Numbered from the stretch's first letter, positions 44,342-56,515 are shown. The stretch: 64,000 bases of DNA from Inonotus obliquus (GCA_032164295.1 JAJHTX010000003.1:682001-746000), one strand, 5' to 3'. The notes: generated by a model from the sequence alone, not told the origin. Numbers and translations are program-made.

Positions 44342-46421
44342 TCAATAGGGACCCACATCAACGTTCCCGCCTGACAAAATCACAACACTCCCGTGAGTCA
44401 GCGTAATCCGAAGTTGATCTGAGCCCAATGCGACCTTCTTCAGCCCTTCTCCGGCTTCGTTGGTCCAGTCTTCTTCATTAGTCCCTGCCTTGGATATCTG
44501 ATCATGTTCGTCGCTGTGTCCCTTTCCGTTTGAAAGATCCCTCCTTGGGGAGGACTTTGACTTGGACGATGACTTCATCCGGCGTTCGCAACCAGGCTTA
44601 GGTAGGACAATATCTACATCGGCCCCTAGGCACATGAGCACAGTCGGGTTCTCTTTCGCGTGCACTCGGATTACTTTCTGGAATTAGGGTCAGTCTCACA
44701 ACAATGACCATCACACATTGGGTAGACCTACCTTAATGGGGCTCTCACCGAGCCATGCCACCGCTGAAAAGTATTGCAGCGAAAAATCCACTTCAGCACA
44801 GAGATAAACTTTAATATAGTCTACCAACAACTTTCGAGCATCTGCGACGCATGTGGGGGCAATATCCCAGTTGGAATATCCTTCACTCGGCGGAGGAATG
44901 TTCTGTATGTCTGGAGAGGTTTTGAAGGCATAAATGCCGGCTATAGCAAGGATTGACATATTAGCACCATCGTAACTCAAGGCTGATTGTCTCTACCCAT
45001 AGCTTTCGAAGCCGATCTCTCAAACCGCATAGGAACCTCCTTCTGGAAATCAATGAATAAAGTATCCGCGTACCTCTCAAGGTTGGCGTGATTACCGGGG
45101 AAGAGTAGCCGGATAACGAGCGGCATCTCGACGGATGTAGTCGTCATCGCCGATCGCGTGACAGCAAGGTGTTCAACGGGAACCGCCCTCTCCTTTCCTT
45201 TGCGACTTCCTCCGATAGCTCTACTGCCCGAGTCAAAGTCTAAGGATGACAAGTTATCGCTGGATGCCCATTGCTGGCTCGTCTGCTCGTAATGGCTCGA
45301 CGTAAACGTGAAGAGCTTCATCCTGTTTCTGAACAGCACTACTTTCTTTTTCACCCCTTTCGGCAGTTGCATTGACGGTTCCCACATTGGGAGAAAGCGA
45401 TCCTTGTCACGAACGGAGGAAAGGGCGAACAGTCTCTTAAGACCCGTTTTCTGGACGTTGCAATAAAATCAACTTTGACTTGACGCCGGTCTTTATATAT
45501 TTACGACGTACTGTGAATCCACAGAACGAACATATATATTTTCCGATCCAGTTAGTCGAATTTAACTTACGGCATTGTCGACACAGCCACGATCGTTTCG
45601 ATGCGTCCATCCGTCCAGATCCATCTTCGTAAGCATCATGAAGGATAGTCGGCGCGACTATGCTTGCGCCAAGAATGATAGGTTCATAGAACTCTTTCGA
45701 GGTCGAGGAGAAGGGCGGCATGCTCGTTGTGCTTTCAGACCCAGACGATAGCCACCATGGGATGACAGGTGTAAGATGAGGGCGTCCATCAATGTCAACC
45801 GACAGACCAGGCTCTAGAGGACCACCTGGAAGCCATCGAAGGGTAAAGCTCCAGCTCATACTTTGTCTCTCAGAAAGACAGTTTGTATGGTCATCGCGGT
45901 CAGTCTACATAAAAAGTGGAGAGGAGGCTCGGGTTAGCTCTTGAATACATAGTAATTTCACTAACCTCCACGTTGATGATATGGAAGAACCCTAGTACGA
46001 AATATTTGCACTGCAAAGGTACACTATATGGAAAGCCTATCCAGTCTGCTTCCGCAATCACTGAGACCGGCATTCCTCCTTCGTGAGCACTTAGCAAATT
46101 TGCGATCTCTTCTGGAGCGCAGCTTGTAAAGGAATAAGGAGTAGAGTTGTTGCCACAGCTTGGGATCTCGCGAAAGTCTGATGCCAATGCCGATGGAATC
46201 GGTAATATGGGGACAAGAGTGCCATAGGAGTTGGACTTGTCCTGGAACTGAGGTACCCAAGGACGGGTAGCAACAGACTGAGTTGGGACAGTGTATTCGT
46301 CGTAAGACGGTTCGTTTGGGTACTGGAGCTCTGCATCGCTATCGACAACATTTTCTTCCACCGCAACCGAATGGTGGATATCTTGTAATCGAGGCTCGAA
46401 AGCAGCTGTCGATATCGACAC
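44342..46421 (-). CDS. AlkB-like protein with C4 zinc finger
   Basis: Resembles basidiomycete proteins that combine a RanBP2-like C4 finger with an AlkB/2OG-Fe(II) oxygenase-like domain; role unknown. Minus-strand coding blocks: 46421-45966, 45904-45512, about 45402-44997, 44940-44732 and 44677-44342. The finger is RSWLCRQCRKLNSTNW followed by YICSFCG (CxxC...CxxC). The domain core includes KVVLFRNRMKLFTF, SEGYSNWDIAPTC, DFSLQYFSAVAWLGE, HAKENPTVLMCLGADVDI and ITLTHGSVVILSGG. The usual HxD iron motif is not evident (HAK occurs where H.D is expected), and the protein stops soon after HGSVVILSG, so activity is doubtful. The join near 45400-45511 needs either a roughly 110-nt intron or a frameshift, and the 5' start (no ATG in frame at 46421) is unresolved. 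Confidence 0.55.
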
Positions 46422-47002
46422 CGAGGATTTGTGGCCGTACGCGGCATGGGAAATGTTGCGCCTCCTACTCGCATGGCATAGATCACGACATCAGAAGAAT
46501 AAGTGTGTTGACGGAGTTGACCCACGTTTCCAGCCTCAGGTTATATCCATTCAGCTCTCCGCGCCAGAGAGGATTTGTTACAAAGATCATTGGAGAATTG
46601 CCAAAATCGGCAGAGATACCCTTGTGAGCGCTCCTTAAGAGAGGAACGGCCCCAAGAAGTTCTTCATAGGCCTGTTCAAGTCAACAGCTGCTCACTAGCT
46701 ATAAGTAGAAAAACGTACCTCGGACCATATATAGGGCAAAGATGGAGATTGGTGCTTTGCAATTAGATTCCCGTCATTTACCATACTCGTAGCATTAAGT
46801 ACCGTTGATATTCTCCCCTTTCCTGATCATAATCCAATTAGTTTTCAATATTCAGAAGAAAAGTTGAAGACGGACCGGTGGTTGTACCGCTTTCGAAGCG
46901 ATGTTTTTTTTGGGAAGATCGTCCATTGGGTTGTTTGCTAAGCCCCCCGTCTGGCGCGTTCATTCGCTTGTCCAGAGCTTGCGTTTTCCTAGGAAAGGTT
47001 AG
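46422..47002. other. Intergenic region
   Basis: Probably contains the missing 5' exon of the AlkB-like gene and 3' flank of the Zn2Cys6 gene. No further gene recognised. Confidence 0.35.
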
Positions 47003-47461
47003 CTACCATTCTTCCCGCAAATACTGCAATACCGACTTCAACGGGCCGCTTGGATTCTGAGGCGAGCGAGTGGACGAAGGCAGGCCCTCAATAGCATCGT
47101 ATGAGAGCACTCGAGAGATGTCGTGAAGGCGGTTGTTATTCCGAGGTTGATAAGTCTGGTTACGATTCAGAATTGGAGTCTTTCGAAGAGTGAAAAAGCC
47201 TCGTGGATAAGAGCAACGGAGTTTACCCTTAAGGCAGAATCTGCATGGCTCGTCAAGCGTACAAGGTCTTTCTGTAGATTTGCAGTTATTGCACCTTTTT
47301 CTGACGACCAGCCGGGGATCCTCCCCGATTTTCTGCAGCACAAATACTTTCTCGATCGGAATATTCACGATCAATTCAGACTGGACGGCTTCCCGCTCAG
47401 AATTAGTTGCAGGTCGCACTTCTCCACCCCACGCTCGCACGTACTGTGGTAGAGAGGTCAT
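47003..47461 (-). CDS. Zn2Cys6 zinc-cluster protein, short
   Basis: Fungal binuclear zinc-cluster DNA-binding fold. The 152-residue frame from an ATG at 47461 contains Cys57, 60, 67, 73, 76 and 83 with spacing CX2CX6CX5CX2CX6C (KRCNNCKSTERPC, DEPCRFCLKGKLRC), exactly the Gal4-type pattern, followed by a basic stretch. It lacks the long activation and middle-homology region of typical regulators, so it is either a compact regulator, a truncated one, or has unplaced exons. It lies head to head with the TGS1 gene with 209 bp between starts, which suggests a shared bidirectional promoter. Confidence 0.6.
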   Translation of the reverse strand: MTSLPQYVRAWGGEVRPATNSEREAVQSELIVNIPIEKVFVLQKIGEDPRLVVRKRCNNCKSTERPCTLDEPCRFCLKGKLRCSYPRGFFTLRKTPILNRNQTYQPRNNNRLHDISRVLSYDAIEGLPSSTRSPQNPSGPLKSVLQYLREEW

Positions 47462-47670
47462 AGAGAGGTTGCGCGCACCACGTAACGACCAGGGCTGAAT
47501 CGAAAGCCGCCGTGGATCGGAAAAAATCTCGACACGTGGTAATCAGGTGATCGAGCAAGTGTGACCGTCATTCCGTCACAAATGTGCGTGACTCCCAAAC
47601 AATGCCATCCCTCTCTTGTCGACACTTGCTTGAACTCCCTCTCAGCCAAAATTGCTGTTCTATTCCAAGT

Positions 47671-48724
<1,054 letters not shown>

Positions 48725-49296
48725 CTTTTCTGTAACGCAACTAGCGATCAACTCTTTCGGCCCGAAGGGATTGGGTTTTCACGCTCCTACCCTTCAGCAT
48801 TCGAAATATACCACTTTGGTGAATGTTTCTATGATACTCGAAAAATGAATGTCGCATAAGTTGCGAGGATTATTGGAACGTTCTGTCAGACCTTGAAACT
48901 GTCGCTGTCGTAAACGCTCGAAGATATATCTTTGCTATCCTCGGCAATAAAATCGGTGTGTCGCGCAAGAATAAGTTGACTACTATTTGTCCATTAGTAC
49001 TATACGACCCGGGTAGCCGTGTGTACTTGTATTATTGATTGTATCCCCGTGTCACGACTTCACGATCTGATATTTGATTGAAAGAAAGTCGTGGGAATGA
49101 TCTGCACGCATCCCGAAACGGAAGGCATAGTTCTCTGATTCCGGCACTGCACTTTGTTAGCAACCCTTCTGTTAACAACATTCACCGACCATTTCCCCCC
49201 TGATTCCCTCACTGAGCTATTCTTTTTCTCGTACGTTGACTGTCATTCTGCTGCATACACCAAATCAATCTAACAGTGTCTCTAGTAACGCCACCG
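48725..49296. other. Intergenic region
   Basis: 3' flank of TGS1 and upstream region of the next gene; pyrimidine-rich tracts before 49260 fit a fungal promoter. No gene recognised. Confidence 0.4.
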
Positions 49297-51023
49297 ATGA
49301 CACACGTTTCCACGAAGTACGAGAGCATCCCTCCCCGCTTCCGGAAGGGTAACTATATCTCCCTTTTATATATAAGCTTGGAAACTTCAAGTGATAATTT
49401 TTGCTTACAGAGTGGAAAAAGGGACATGCAGAAGCGATACAGAAGAAACTGGAGGGGTCCACAGAAGACTTCTCCTTTTCTAACCCGAGTTTCCAATCCA
49501 TTTCGGATTCGGGCCAACCCGAAAACACAGAAAGAACGTCTCGGCCACCCTCTGTTGGCCCTTTAACGCAAAGTTCCAACGTATTTCCTCCGATGAATAA
49601 GCGCCCTAGAGTATCTGAGACTTCGGGAGCGAGAAAAGGAAGTAGCGGGAGCAGAATAATGAGAAACAGTAACGAAGCATCTGATGCTACTACCGCGATT
49701 GCATATAGTGGACCATCTTCCATGCGACAAATCGTTGATTCTGTAGTTAGCGCGAATGTTGCTCGATCAACTCCTCCAGCTTCTCGATCTCATTCACCGC
49801 TCGGCGGAGTAGATCCTCAGAGAAGACACCGACAATCATCACAGTCGCGCCCAGCCACACGAACAAACTCGCCAAATCCCGGTACACGATCATCGACGCC
49901 GATCCCGTCAGGGTGGTCAGCTCTTACTTCTCGGCATTCCTTCCGACGATTTGACATCCGGCCGTGGGGCCCACGACATTTAGAGTACGATTATAATAAG
50001 GCTCGAAAGGAATTCCAAGCTGCCGCGTATTATGCTCTTGGACAATACGGATACGAACCACCGAAGGGTATAGGAAGATTCAAGGCTCCGCCTCTCGAAG
50101 AACTACCATCGATGAGCGATTTGCATAAAGTTACCGAGTTTGCTAAAGCAAGTAAGAAGCTGGATGCTGCCGACAAAGCGTTGGAAGACGCTCTTGTACG
50201 CGGGGACACTTGGGATAACACCCCGATTCCCGAGGAATATCTGCAATTGTCCCTTGAGGATGCAACGCCGGAGGATCTGTGCATACAACGTCCAGATAGC
50301 ACAGTAGTTCTGGATCGGTCCCGGAGCTCTGTGACGCTCGAAGAAGCGGCAGGCCAGCTGAAGTCGTCCATGCTAGCTCGATCGACAATCACAACTGCGT
50401 CGGCCCCTTCGTCTGCCTCGGTCTCCGACGGTGCGGACAGGGAGTCAATTGCTGGGGAGGGTGGGAAATCCTCTCGAGGTGCATCACCCTTGGCCAAGAC
50501 AACATTATCGGACGATCATCCCCCTTCATCATCCTCATCCGTGTCACCTGAAGCAACTGCCGTGACTTCTGCCAGTGACAAGCTTCGAAAGGAGGTGCGG
50601 GACGCTGCCGGAGCTGCTCCCGCCGAGGCAGGACCAATCTATATTGCCTCTAGCAGCGATACGCCTCATCCTCAAAAGGCACGTAAACGGTTGCTTAGTG
50701 AGATCGAGAGTGAGAGCGAAGTCAGCCGCGAGGGGGACAAGAACATCAGGTCGGAGGCGAAAGTTGAAGGCACGATACCAACTCGTCCGAGCACCCCCGC
50801 TTTACCACCTTCGTCAGGCCGGACGGGGGAAGCATCTTTAGGCAGGACAGAGTCCGAATCAACTGCCGCATCTGCATCCACTTCTGGATTCGGCGAAGGA
50901 GAGAAAACGAAGGAATCGCCTCCCACTTCTGTGTCAAGCACCAAATCAAAGCCGACGCGGTCTAGGGGACGGGGTGGCAGGGTCTATAGGATGCGTGGAC
51001 GTAAGCGTGGAACGGGGGCATAA
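49297..51023 (+). CDS. Ser-rich disordered protein with RG-rich C-terminus
   Basis: Two exons, 49297-49348 and 49411-51023, give 554 residues (MTHVSTKYESIPPRFRK then EWKKGHAEAIQKKLEG). After a short N-terminal helix the protein is dominated by Ser, Pro, Thr and acidic residues. One ordered-looking block sits near 190-230 (FDIRPWGPRHLEYDYNKA, QAAAYYALGQYGYEPP), the only region likely to fold. The tail is TRSRGRGGRVYRMRGRKRG, an RGG/RG RNA- or chromatin-binding type end. Not assigned to a family; a nuclear scaffold or RNA-associated role is plausible but inferred from composition only. No disruption. Confidence 0.65.
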
Positions 51024-52257
51024 CTTTTTTCTTCACGGGGTAATCCTCGTCTGATTTTGTGCGAATATTGGAACCGGAATACTCTACTCTATCCTAATAC
51101 CCGGAAGGTCATTTCTTGTTGTGTCTCTCAGCTCAGTACTGTATTTGCTATCGTAGGGAACGTCCACAATGTTGCATGAATATACATCACTACTAATGAT
51201 ATCGCTCTCGTCTCTCAAACAGTTGTTCAACATGTGTTTTCCTCTGACCATATAGACTGCACGCATTTTTCATTCGATTGGCGCGGGAATGCTGATAGGC
51301 ATTCAGACATTTACTCTCGTATTAGAAATTCGACCAGCTTCCGTGACTCTCATCAATTCGATTCCGGGTGAAGTACCAGTCCGGAAGTCACGGAACATTT
51401 CTTCACGGAGCAGATTTGTGGTAGAGGCGCCGTTTGAATACAAGTGACGTAATCCCGGACAATCGAGTGAAGCTCCGAAACGAAAGACACTTGCGTTGCA
51501 TTGCCACACTGCCCAAGACACCGTAACGTTAAGAGGATCGGCGATCAAAATCGTCAGAACTACCGCCGAGAACGAGAGGCAAAGTAGTGCGACGTTTTGC
51601 AGGTCCGTTGTTACTCGCAAGCATGTGCTCTACCCTGAGCTTGGTTACATAGGCCTGCGAGGGAATTATTAGGCTTGATGCTTATTCGCACTCTGAGATG
51701 TCCGATCTTCAATAGAAAATGGAACGGAAGGAGGACCCCTGGTTATGCCGATAGAGGGCTGATGCAATCCGGATAAAAATTTCCGGATTTTGGGCTTGAG
51801 GCCTGAGGCAATCCGGATAAAACGGGTAGGATTTCCGGCGAAGGGCCGAAGCAAAATCCGGACAAAAGAGGGGGCTGAGGTAAGGAGGGCTGATGCAATC
51901 CGGATAATGGATGGGCGGACACGTGCAAGGTCGCGGTCAGGTGTTTTTGTGCTGGTGAACCTCAAGTACTTGGTAGTTATGTAGATTTTTATTCGAAATA
52001 AAAAGGTATATTGTTAAAGTCAAGAGAGTATATATGGTGTGGAACTTCTCATTGGAGTCGCTGATGTAAGTAGTAGAAATTACAAATGCATCGATCTATT
52101 GCCGTATATGGAAGGGGACATGTCTCAAATCTTCGATTTACTGGAAAAAAGTGGAGGGGTGGACGAAAACCCCAACTGACAAGGCAGGACTGTGAACCAG
52201 ACCAACCACCACACCACCCATAACTTACCGACAACAAGAATAGTCAGAAATACTACC
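51024..52257. other. Intergenic region with short-period repeat
   Basis: A minus-strand frame at 51303-51620 contains one hydrophobic segment (VALLCLSFSAVVLTILIA) but no support as a gene. 51755-51910 holds the dispersed repeat described separately. The rest shows nothing recognisable. Confidence 0.35.
51755..51910. repeat. Interspersed ggctgatgcaatccggataa repeats
   Basis: The motif (g)ggctgatgcaatccggataa occurs around 51757, in diverged form at 51801 (gcctgaggcaatccggataa) and 51850 (gccgaagcaaaatccggaca), and again exactly at 51886. A related ttccgga follows twice. Spacing is about 40-50 bp. Confidence 0.6.
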
Positions 52258-53655
52258 ATGAATGAAATGGGCAGCATACAATCACCATCCAAAACATTCC
52301 CTGCAGGTTCGGTGCAGAAGATGTCAGTTTTACACATCCCTGCGCAGTTTGACGACATGAGACCAACTGCACACTTACCTGTTGTGACTTTTCTCGCTCG
52401 GCTGCAGCCTGTCATGCAAGCTCATATGGTTTCAACCCAAGGAAAGGACCTGTTCAGTCCTGAGAAGCTGAACACAGACCTGTCAGCCCTGTACCAGGCC
52501 TGTGTTCTGCCACCACCGTCTACAATACATGAAATTCTGAACAATTTTAATCAGCTTTGGGTAACTGGGGCAGCAAAATCTATTAAGGATTGGACTCAGC
52601 TTCACAAAAGTGTCAGATACCCTTTATCAGCTTTGTCAGTATATCGGGAGTTCAGCAGCGCGCAGATAACACGCTACGAAGTGATGTGCGCAAAGAGCTG
52701 GATGAGCCATGGTCAGGCCACTCCAGAACTGCAAGCGTTGATCGAGTTGTTGGACAGAGTTATGTTTGCATTTCCGTGGGATGCAGAAATTCGCGGACTA
52801 GGAACAAGGGGCTCAGCAACCGAACTTTTCAAGATGTTAGGAGACACTTGGCTTACCGATTCTCACATGGACATGCTTATGCAGCTGCTGTCTGATCGAC
52901 TGGGCGTTACTTTGGACATCCACGGGGTAATTGTCGCACCTTGCATCTTCCAGCTATACCTACAGAATGCATATCAGGCATACTGCAGTGGAAAACCGCT
53001 CACCATACCATATCTCAACTGGTACCGCCATGCCATCGAAACAGGAACGAAAAATGTTATCTACTTCCCTGGTCATGTAAATGGCAACCATTGGGTCGTA
53101 TGGAAAGTCGATGTAACTACTGCGACGTACGGTCATGGTGAGTGCGCTAGTTTGACTTCTGTTGGTCATAGACTTACAATAGATAAAACAGGGGACTCAC
53201 TCGGTATGTGCGAAGGCATAATGGAGTCTGTCCGCGTGCCATTGGACTGGTGGTTTAGCACATTCAAGAACCTGAAAGCACTATTCAAGTACCAGGGAGA
53301 GGTATTAGTCCATGGAATTCAGAACGATAGTTTTTCGTGTGGAATTATCACATACAATACCATTGCCCATGATCTTTTCGGCGATGAAGTTTGGACAACC
53401 AGCACACTTAAGCGGTTGCGCATAGATTGCTTCAATGCAACTGTGCTGCAGCATAATCAACCAGTAAGTACTTGTTGAATCATGAAAATATATTATTTCA
53501 CTCACATTTATCCGTGTATGAAGGTCTTCTCCAGGGACGAATTCGGTATGGATCCTACAGGGGACAAGCACGACCATGACAAATGCGATGGCACATGTAT
53601 AGGGCCAACATCCGGACCTATAATACAAGATGGAACCTTCAACCGTTCCGAATAA
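52258..53655 (+). CDS. Ulp1/C48-type cysteine protease-like protein
   Basis: C-terminal Ulp1-like (SUMO-protease fold) domain as found in many transposon-linked proteins of agaricomycetes. Exons 52258-53137, 53183-53463 and 53524-53655. Catalytic motifs: His in NGNHWVVWKVDV, Asp in DKTGDSLG after the 45-nt intron, and Gln plus Cys in IQNDSFSCGIITYN. The first 280 residues are alpha-rich and unrecognised. Two GT-AG introns are placed by eye; the first is a multiple of three and open, so it may be retained. The tail HDHDKCDGTCIGPTSG is Cys/His-rich. A second open stretch follows (53700-53866) until the LTR at 53867. Likely part of a DNA transposon or a domesticated derivative; no transposase seen nearby. 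Confidence 0.65.
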
Positions 53656-53866
53656 TCGAAGTCGCCACCACAAGAATACGCAACATCGAAGATAAGCCAC
53701 GACAAGAATGAGGGACAGCACGAGGGAATGAACTTGGATCCATCGTCTTGCCCATTACTACAAGACGAAGCTCTCGAAAGTCACAACAAAATCTTGACGA
53801 ACACAGTGGCTTCACTCACCAGACAGTTGCACAGCTCAGAGATGATGGCGTTGGACTCAGATCCAT

Positions 53867-54820
53867 TGTCATGAACACTTTTATTTCTTTTTCTTTTATC
53901 TCTGTTAGGACGGATGAGCTGGCAGTGCACGCTCGAGGCCTGTTCTCACGAAGGTCGCTGGGGACAACCTCTACTGCGTCTTGAGGGGGAGTACACAGTC
54001 GTCGGCGACGTACGTCTAAGGTGGATGACCTTGAGTAATGCACGTGTCTAGGAACAGTATACGACTAAGACGTCGTGGTGGTAAGTAGATTGAATAAACT
54101 AAGTAAGTACAAGAGAGGAATACCTAAGATGTTGTGGTGGTAAGTAGAAGAGTCGAGTGGGGAAGACGAGACAAGATCTATCTACTTATATACACTTGGA
54201 ACGTGGGAAGGTATTACTCTAAGAAGGTGCTGCGCAGCAGCATAACAATATAAACAAACAAACAACGGGGCCCGACGAGTCAGCAAGAATGAGTAAGGGT
54301 GAGTAAGCATCATCGGGTTGGGGCGGAATTAGTAATGCAGTATTAGTAATATATCGGGATGGGGTGGAATTAGTCATACGGTATTAGTAATGAAAGGAAC
54401 TTAGTAATATAATGGAATATGAAAAATAAGAAAAGACAAAAAAGGAAAAGTGTTCTTACAATCTCCCTCTTTACTTACATCATCATATCCTTTACTAATC
54501 ATGCTTACTACGAACCTATTACTAATAACCCTCCATTACTAATTCATTTCTATCATCTGACCTTAGTCCGTTCCGGAAGATTCCGGGAACCTTCTATGAT
54601 GTTCTATCTCATTTCACGACTTGTATATAGATAGTAGATAGTTCACGTGCTCTCAGGGTATAAGTAGGAGGTGCGTTCACCTGTATTCCCCAGTTTCGAC
54701 CTTGTCAATACACTGGCTAGTGTCATTCAAGCTCACTCTCCTCTCTCCCCTCTACTCTCTCTGATCAAGTTAGTGTAGCCTGGCCCTCTATTGTGAGCTG
54801 GCCTAAGTGCGTCGCTGACA
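53867..54820 (+). repeat. 5' LTR of the chromovirus, split by a solo LTR
   Basis: Begins TGTCATGAAC and ends GTCGCTGACA (TG...CA). Without the insert at 53903-54465 it measures 391 bp, the same as the 3' LTR at 60733-61123. It differs from the 3' LTR at about 16 positions by eye, nearly all transitions. A TATA box (tataagt, 54659-54665) lies 33 bp before agtttcgacctt (54692), the likely transcript start. Confidence 0.85.
53903..54460. mobile_element. Solo LTR nested in the 5' LTR
   Basis: 558 bp beginning TGTTAGGACGG and ending GTTCTTACA, with an exact 5-bp duplication atctc at 53898-53902 and 54461-54465. The undisturbed 3' LTR shows the empty site (tttatctccctcttt). TG...CA ends, short inverted termini and no coding content identify a solo LTR of a different element. 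Confidence 0.88.
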
Positions 54821-54821
54821 G

Positions 54822-54833
54822 AAGGTCGAAACT
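54822..54833 (+). promoter_or_regulatory. Self-priming primer-binding site
   Basis: aaggtcgaaact, starting one base after the 5' LTR, is the exact reverse complement of agtttcgacctt at 54692-54703, the predicted first bases of the RNA. This matches the self-priming mechanism known from Tf1; no tRNA primer site is seen. Confidence 0.75.
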
Positions 54834-55504
54834 CCCTATCACCACTCTACACCCTTGATCATCCTGGCACTTCACATCTCTCTCTGGACTAACGGTCGAC
54901 AAATCCATACCTACACCACCAACAACATCACTGTTAACCGTGCCATCTCTTTTGTTATCGCTCTCTGGATCTTCCGTATTGTACTCTTGTTCACTGAGGC
55001 GGGAATTCCCAGTACTTGGAGACGACCCCGAGTTGTTCCGATCCCTGTTCCACCCCCACATCGACCACCACCCCGCTACTACTCAACCACACCTGAACCT
55101 ATTAGTGATCCACCTTACCCAGTAGTCATCGATCTAACGGGCGATGACTCCAACTAAACTCATTCGATTCATATTGTTATTGAACGGACTCCTACCCCTG
55201 CCACCTCTGCTATCATTAATTAGACCCTGCATAGTAGTTACCTGACGTTATCTGTACCCTCTTATTGGTTGTGAAGTGTCACCTCCTGGCCTTGTTTGCC
55301 AGTCAACTAGACACCTCTCTCAATCAGCGCTGCCTGACAGGGATTGTGAGATCCAACAGACCAGCAGTGCCTTGCGGAGAACAGACGTATCGTTAGAACT
55401 CTAATTGTGCTTGTGTCTTAGTCTTTAACGATAGGTAGTGTTAACCTGCAGACTGGTAGTCGTCACCGTCCGTTCCCCCTGAAGAATTTGTAACCCCCTG
55501 GTGT
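54834..55504 (+). other. Leader of the retrotransposon
   Basis: Untranslated leader between the primer site and gag. A plus-strand frame at 54855-55157 (ends SDPPYPVVIDLTGDDSN) is open, rich in Pro and Thr, and unassigned. Confidence 0.4.
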
Positions 55505-56515
55505 ATGCAATCACCAGTAGACTTTCAAACCATCCGAAACCCTCCATCCGACACATCCGAAACCCCCCGAACTTCCCCAATGGCTGAAGGAGATCTATCT
55601 CTCCCTCTGCCGTTAGGAGGAAATCCACAAGGACCCATCCTAACCGAAGAGGATGTAGGCTGTATTGCAAGGGCCATCGCTGCCAACAGAGAAATCGACC
55701 GCATCCTTAATAAACCTGATGAACAATCCTCGCCCAGAAGCCGTAACAGCCACATGGCTAAGCCTGAAGAGTTCGATGGACGGGACTTCGACAAGTTCAT
55801 GCAATCTATCCAATTGTACGTTTTGGCAAACAGACATGACTTTAGAGCGGACTTGGACAGAATCTTGTTCGTACTATCGTACATGAAGGAAGGCACTGCC
55901 AATCTGTGGGCCAAAAATTACGTTGAAGAATATCTCGAGGATGGAGAAGTAGAGCCAAATTGGGAAGAGTTCCTGAAGCTACTGAAAGAGTCCTTCCAAG
56001 ACCCGAACAAACAAGCGACGGCACAAAATGAACTGGCCAACTGTCGCATGGGAAAAAACGACACCGCAGAAACATTCTTCAGTAAATTCGACATCCTGAG
56101 GCGCACGGCAGGTTACATCAAAAACCACGATGCTTACCTCATTCAGTTAATCGAAAATGTGGTACCGGAAGGTCTTGTACGCCGAGTTTATCAGTCAGGA
56201 ACGCTACCAACAGACTACAAAGGATGGAAGAAAGTCATCATCCAATTGGACAAGCTGGAGAGGCGCTGGAATGACCGGAAAAAAGTCCACGCACCATTCC
56301 AACAAATCTTAAAACCAGCGACTTGCCCCGAGGCCCCCCCTCCTAAACCAGCACCACTAACAGACCGACGCGATGTGATGGGCGTCACGTTCGGAGGAAG
56401 AGGGCAGCCTATGGAAATGGACCGAGCACGCTGTGAAGGACGTTGCTATTACTGTGGAGATCTAGGCCACATTAAAGCAGATTCGTGCATCCATCTGGCA
56501 GATGACAATGGATGA
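55505..56515 (+). CDS. Retrotransposon Gag, frameshifted near its end
   Basis: Structural Gag of the chromovirus, 336 codons. The capsid-like region includes KPEEFDGRDFDKFMQSIQLY, YMKEGTANLWAKNYVEEY, WEEFLKLLKESFQDPNKQ and AETFFSKFDILRRTAGY. A zinc knuckle near the end reads CYYCGDLGHIKADSC, with five instead of four residues before the last Cys. Just after it the frame stops, while another frame continues MTMDERQDWVNTLSHVKEDD, so a one-base change probably separated the original tail. The start at ATG 55505 is the first in frame after the leader; MAEGDLSLPLPL at 55580 is an alternative. Confidence 0.8.
   Translation: MQSPVDFQTIRNPPSDTSETPRTSPMAEGDLSLPLPLGGNPQGPILTEEDVGCIARAIAANREIDRILNKPDEQSSPRSRNSHMAKPEEFDGRDFDKFMQSIQLYVLANRHDFRADLDRILFVLSYMKEGTANLWAKNYVEEYLEDGEVEPNWEEFLKLLKESFQDPNKQATAQNELANCRMGKNDTAETFFSKFDILRRTAGYIKNHDAYLIQLIENVVPEGLVRRVYQSGTLPTDYKGWKKVIIQLDKLERRWNDRKKVHAPFQQILKPATCPEAPPPKPAPLTDRRDVMGVTFGGRGQPMEMDRARCEGRCYYCGDLGHIKADSCIHLADDNG

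Noticed and set aside
50030..50949. Several long minus-strand frames
   Set aside because: They are mirror frames of the Ser-rich coding exon at 49411-51023, whose codon composition keeps the opposite strand open.
53867..54820. Left LTR as two different LTRs side by side
   Set aside because: The 5-bp duplication and exact match of the outer parts to the 391-bp right LTR show one LTR split by an insertion.
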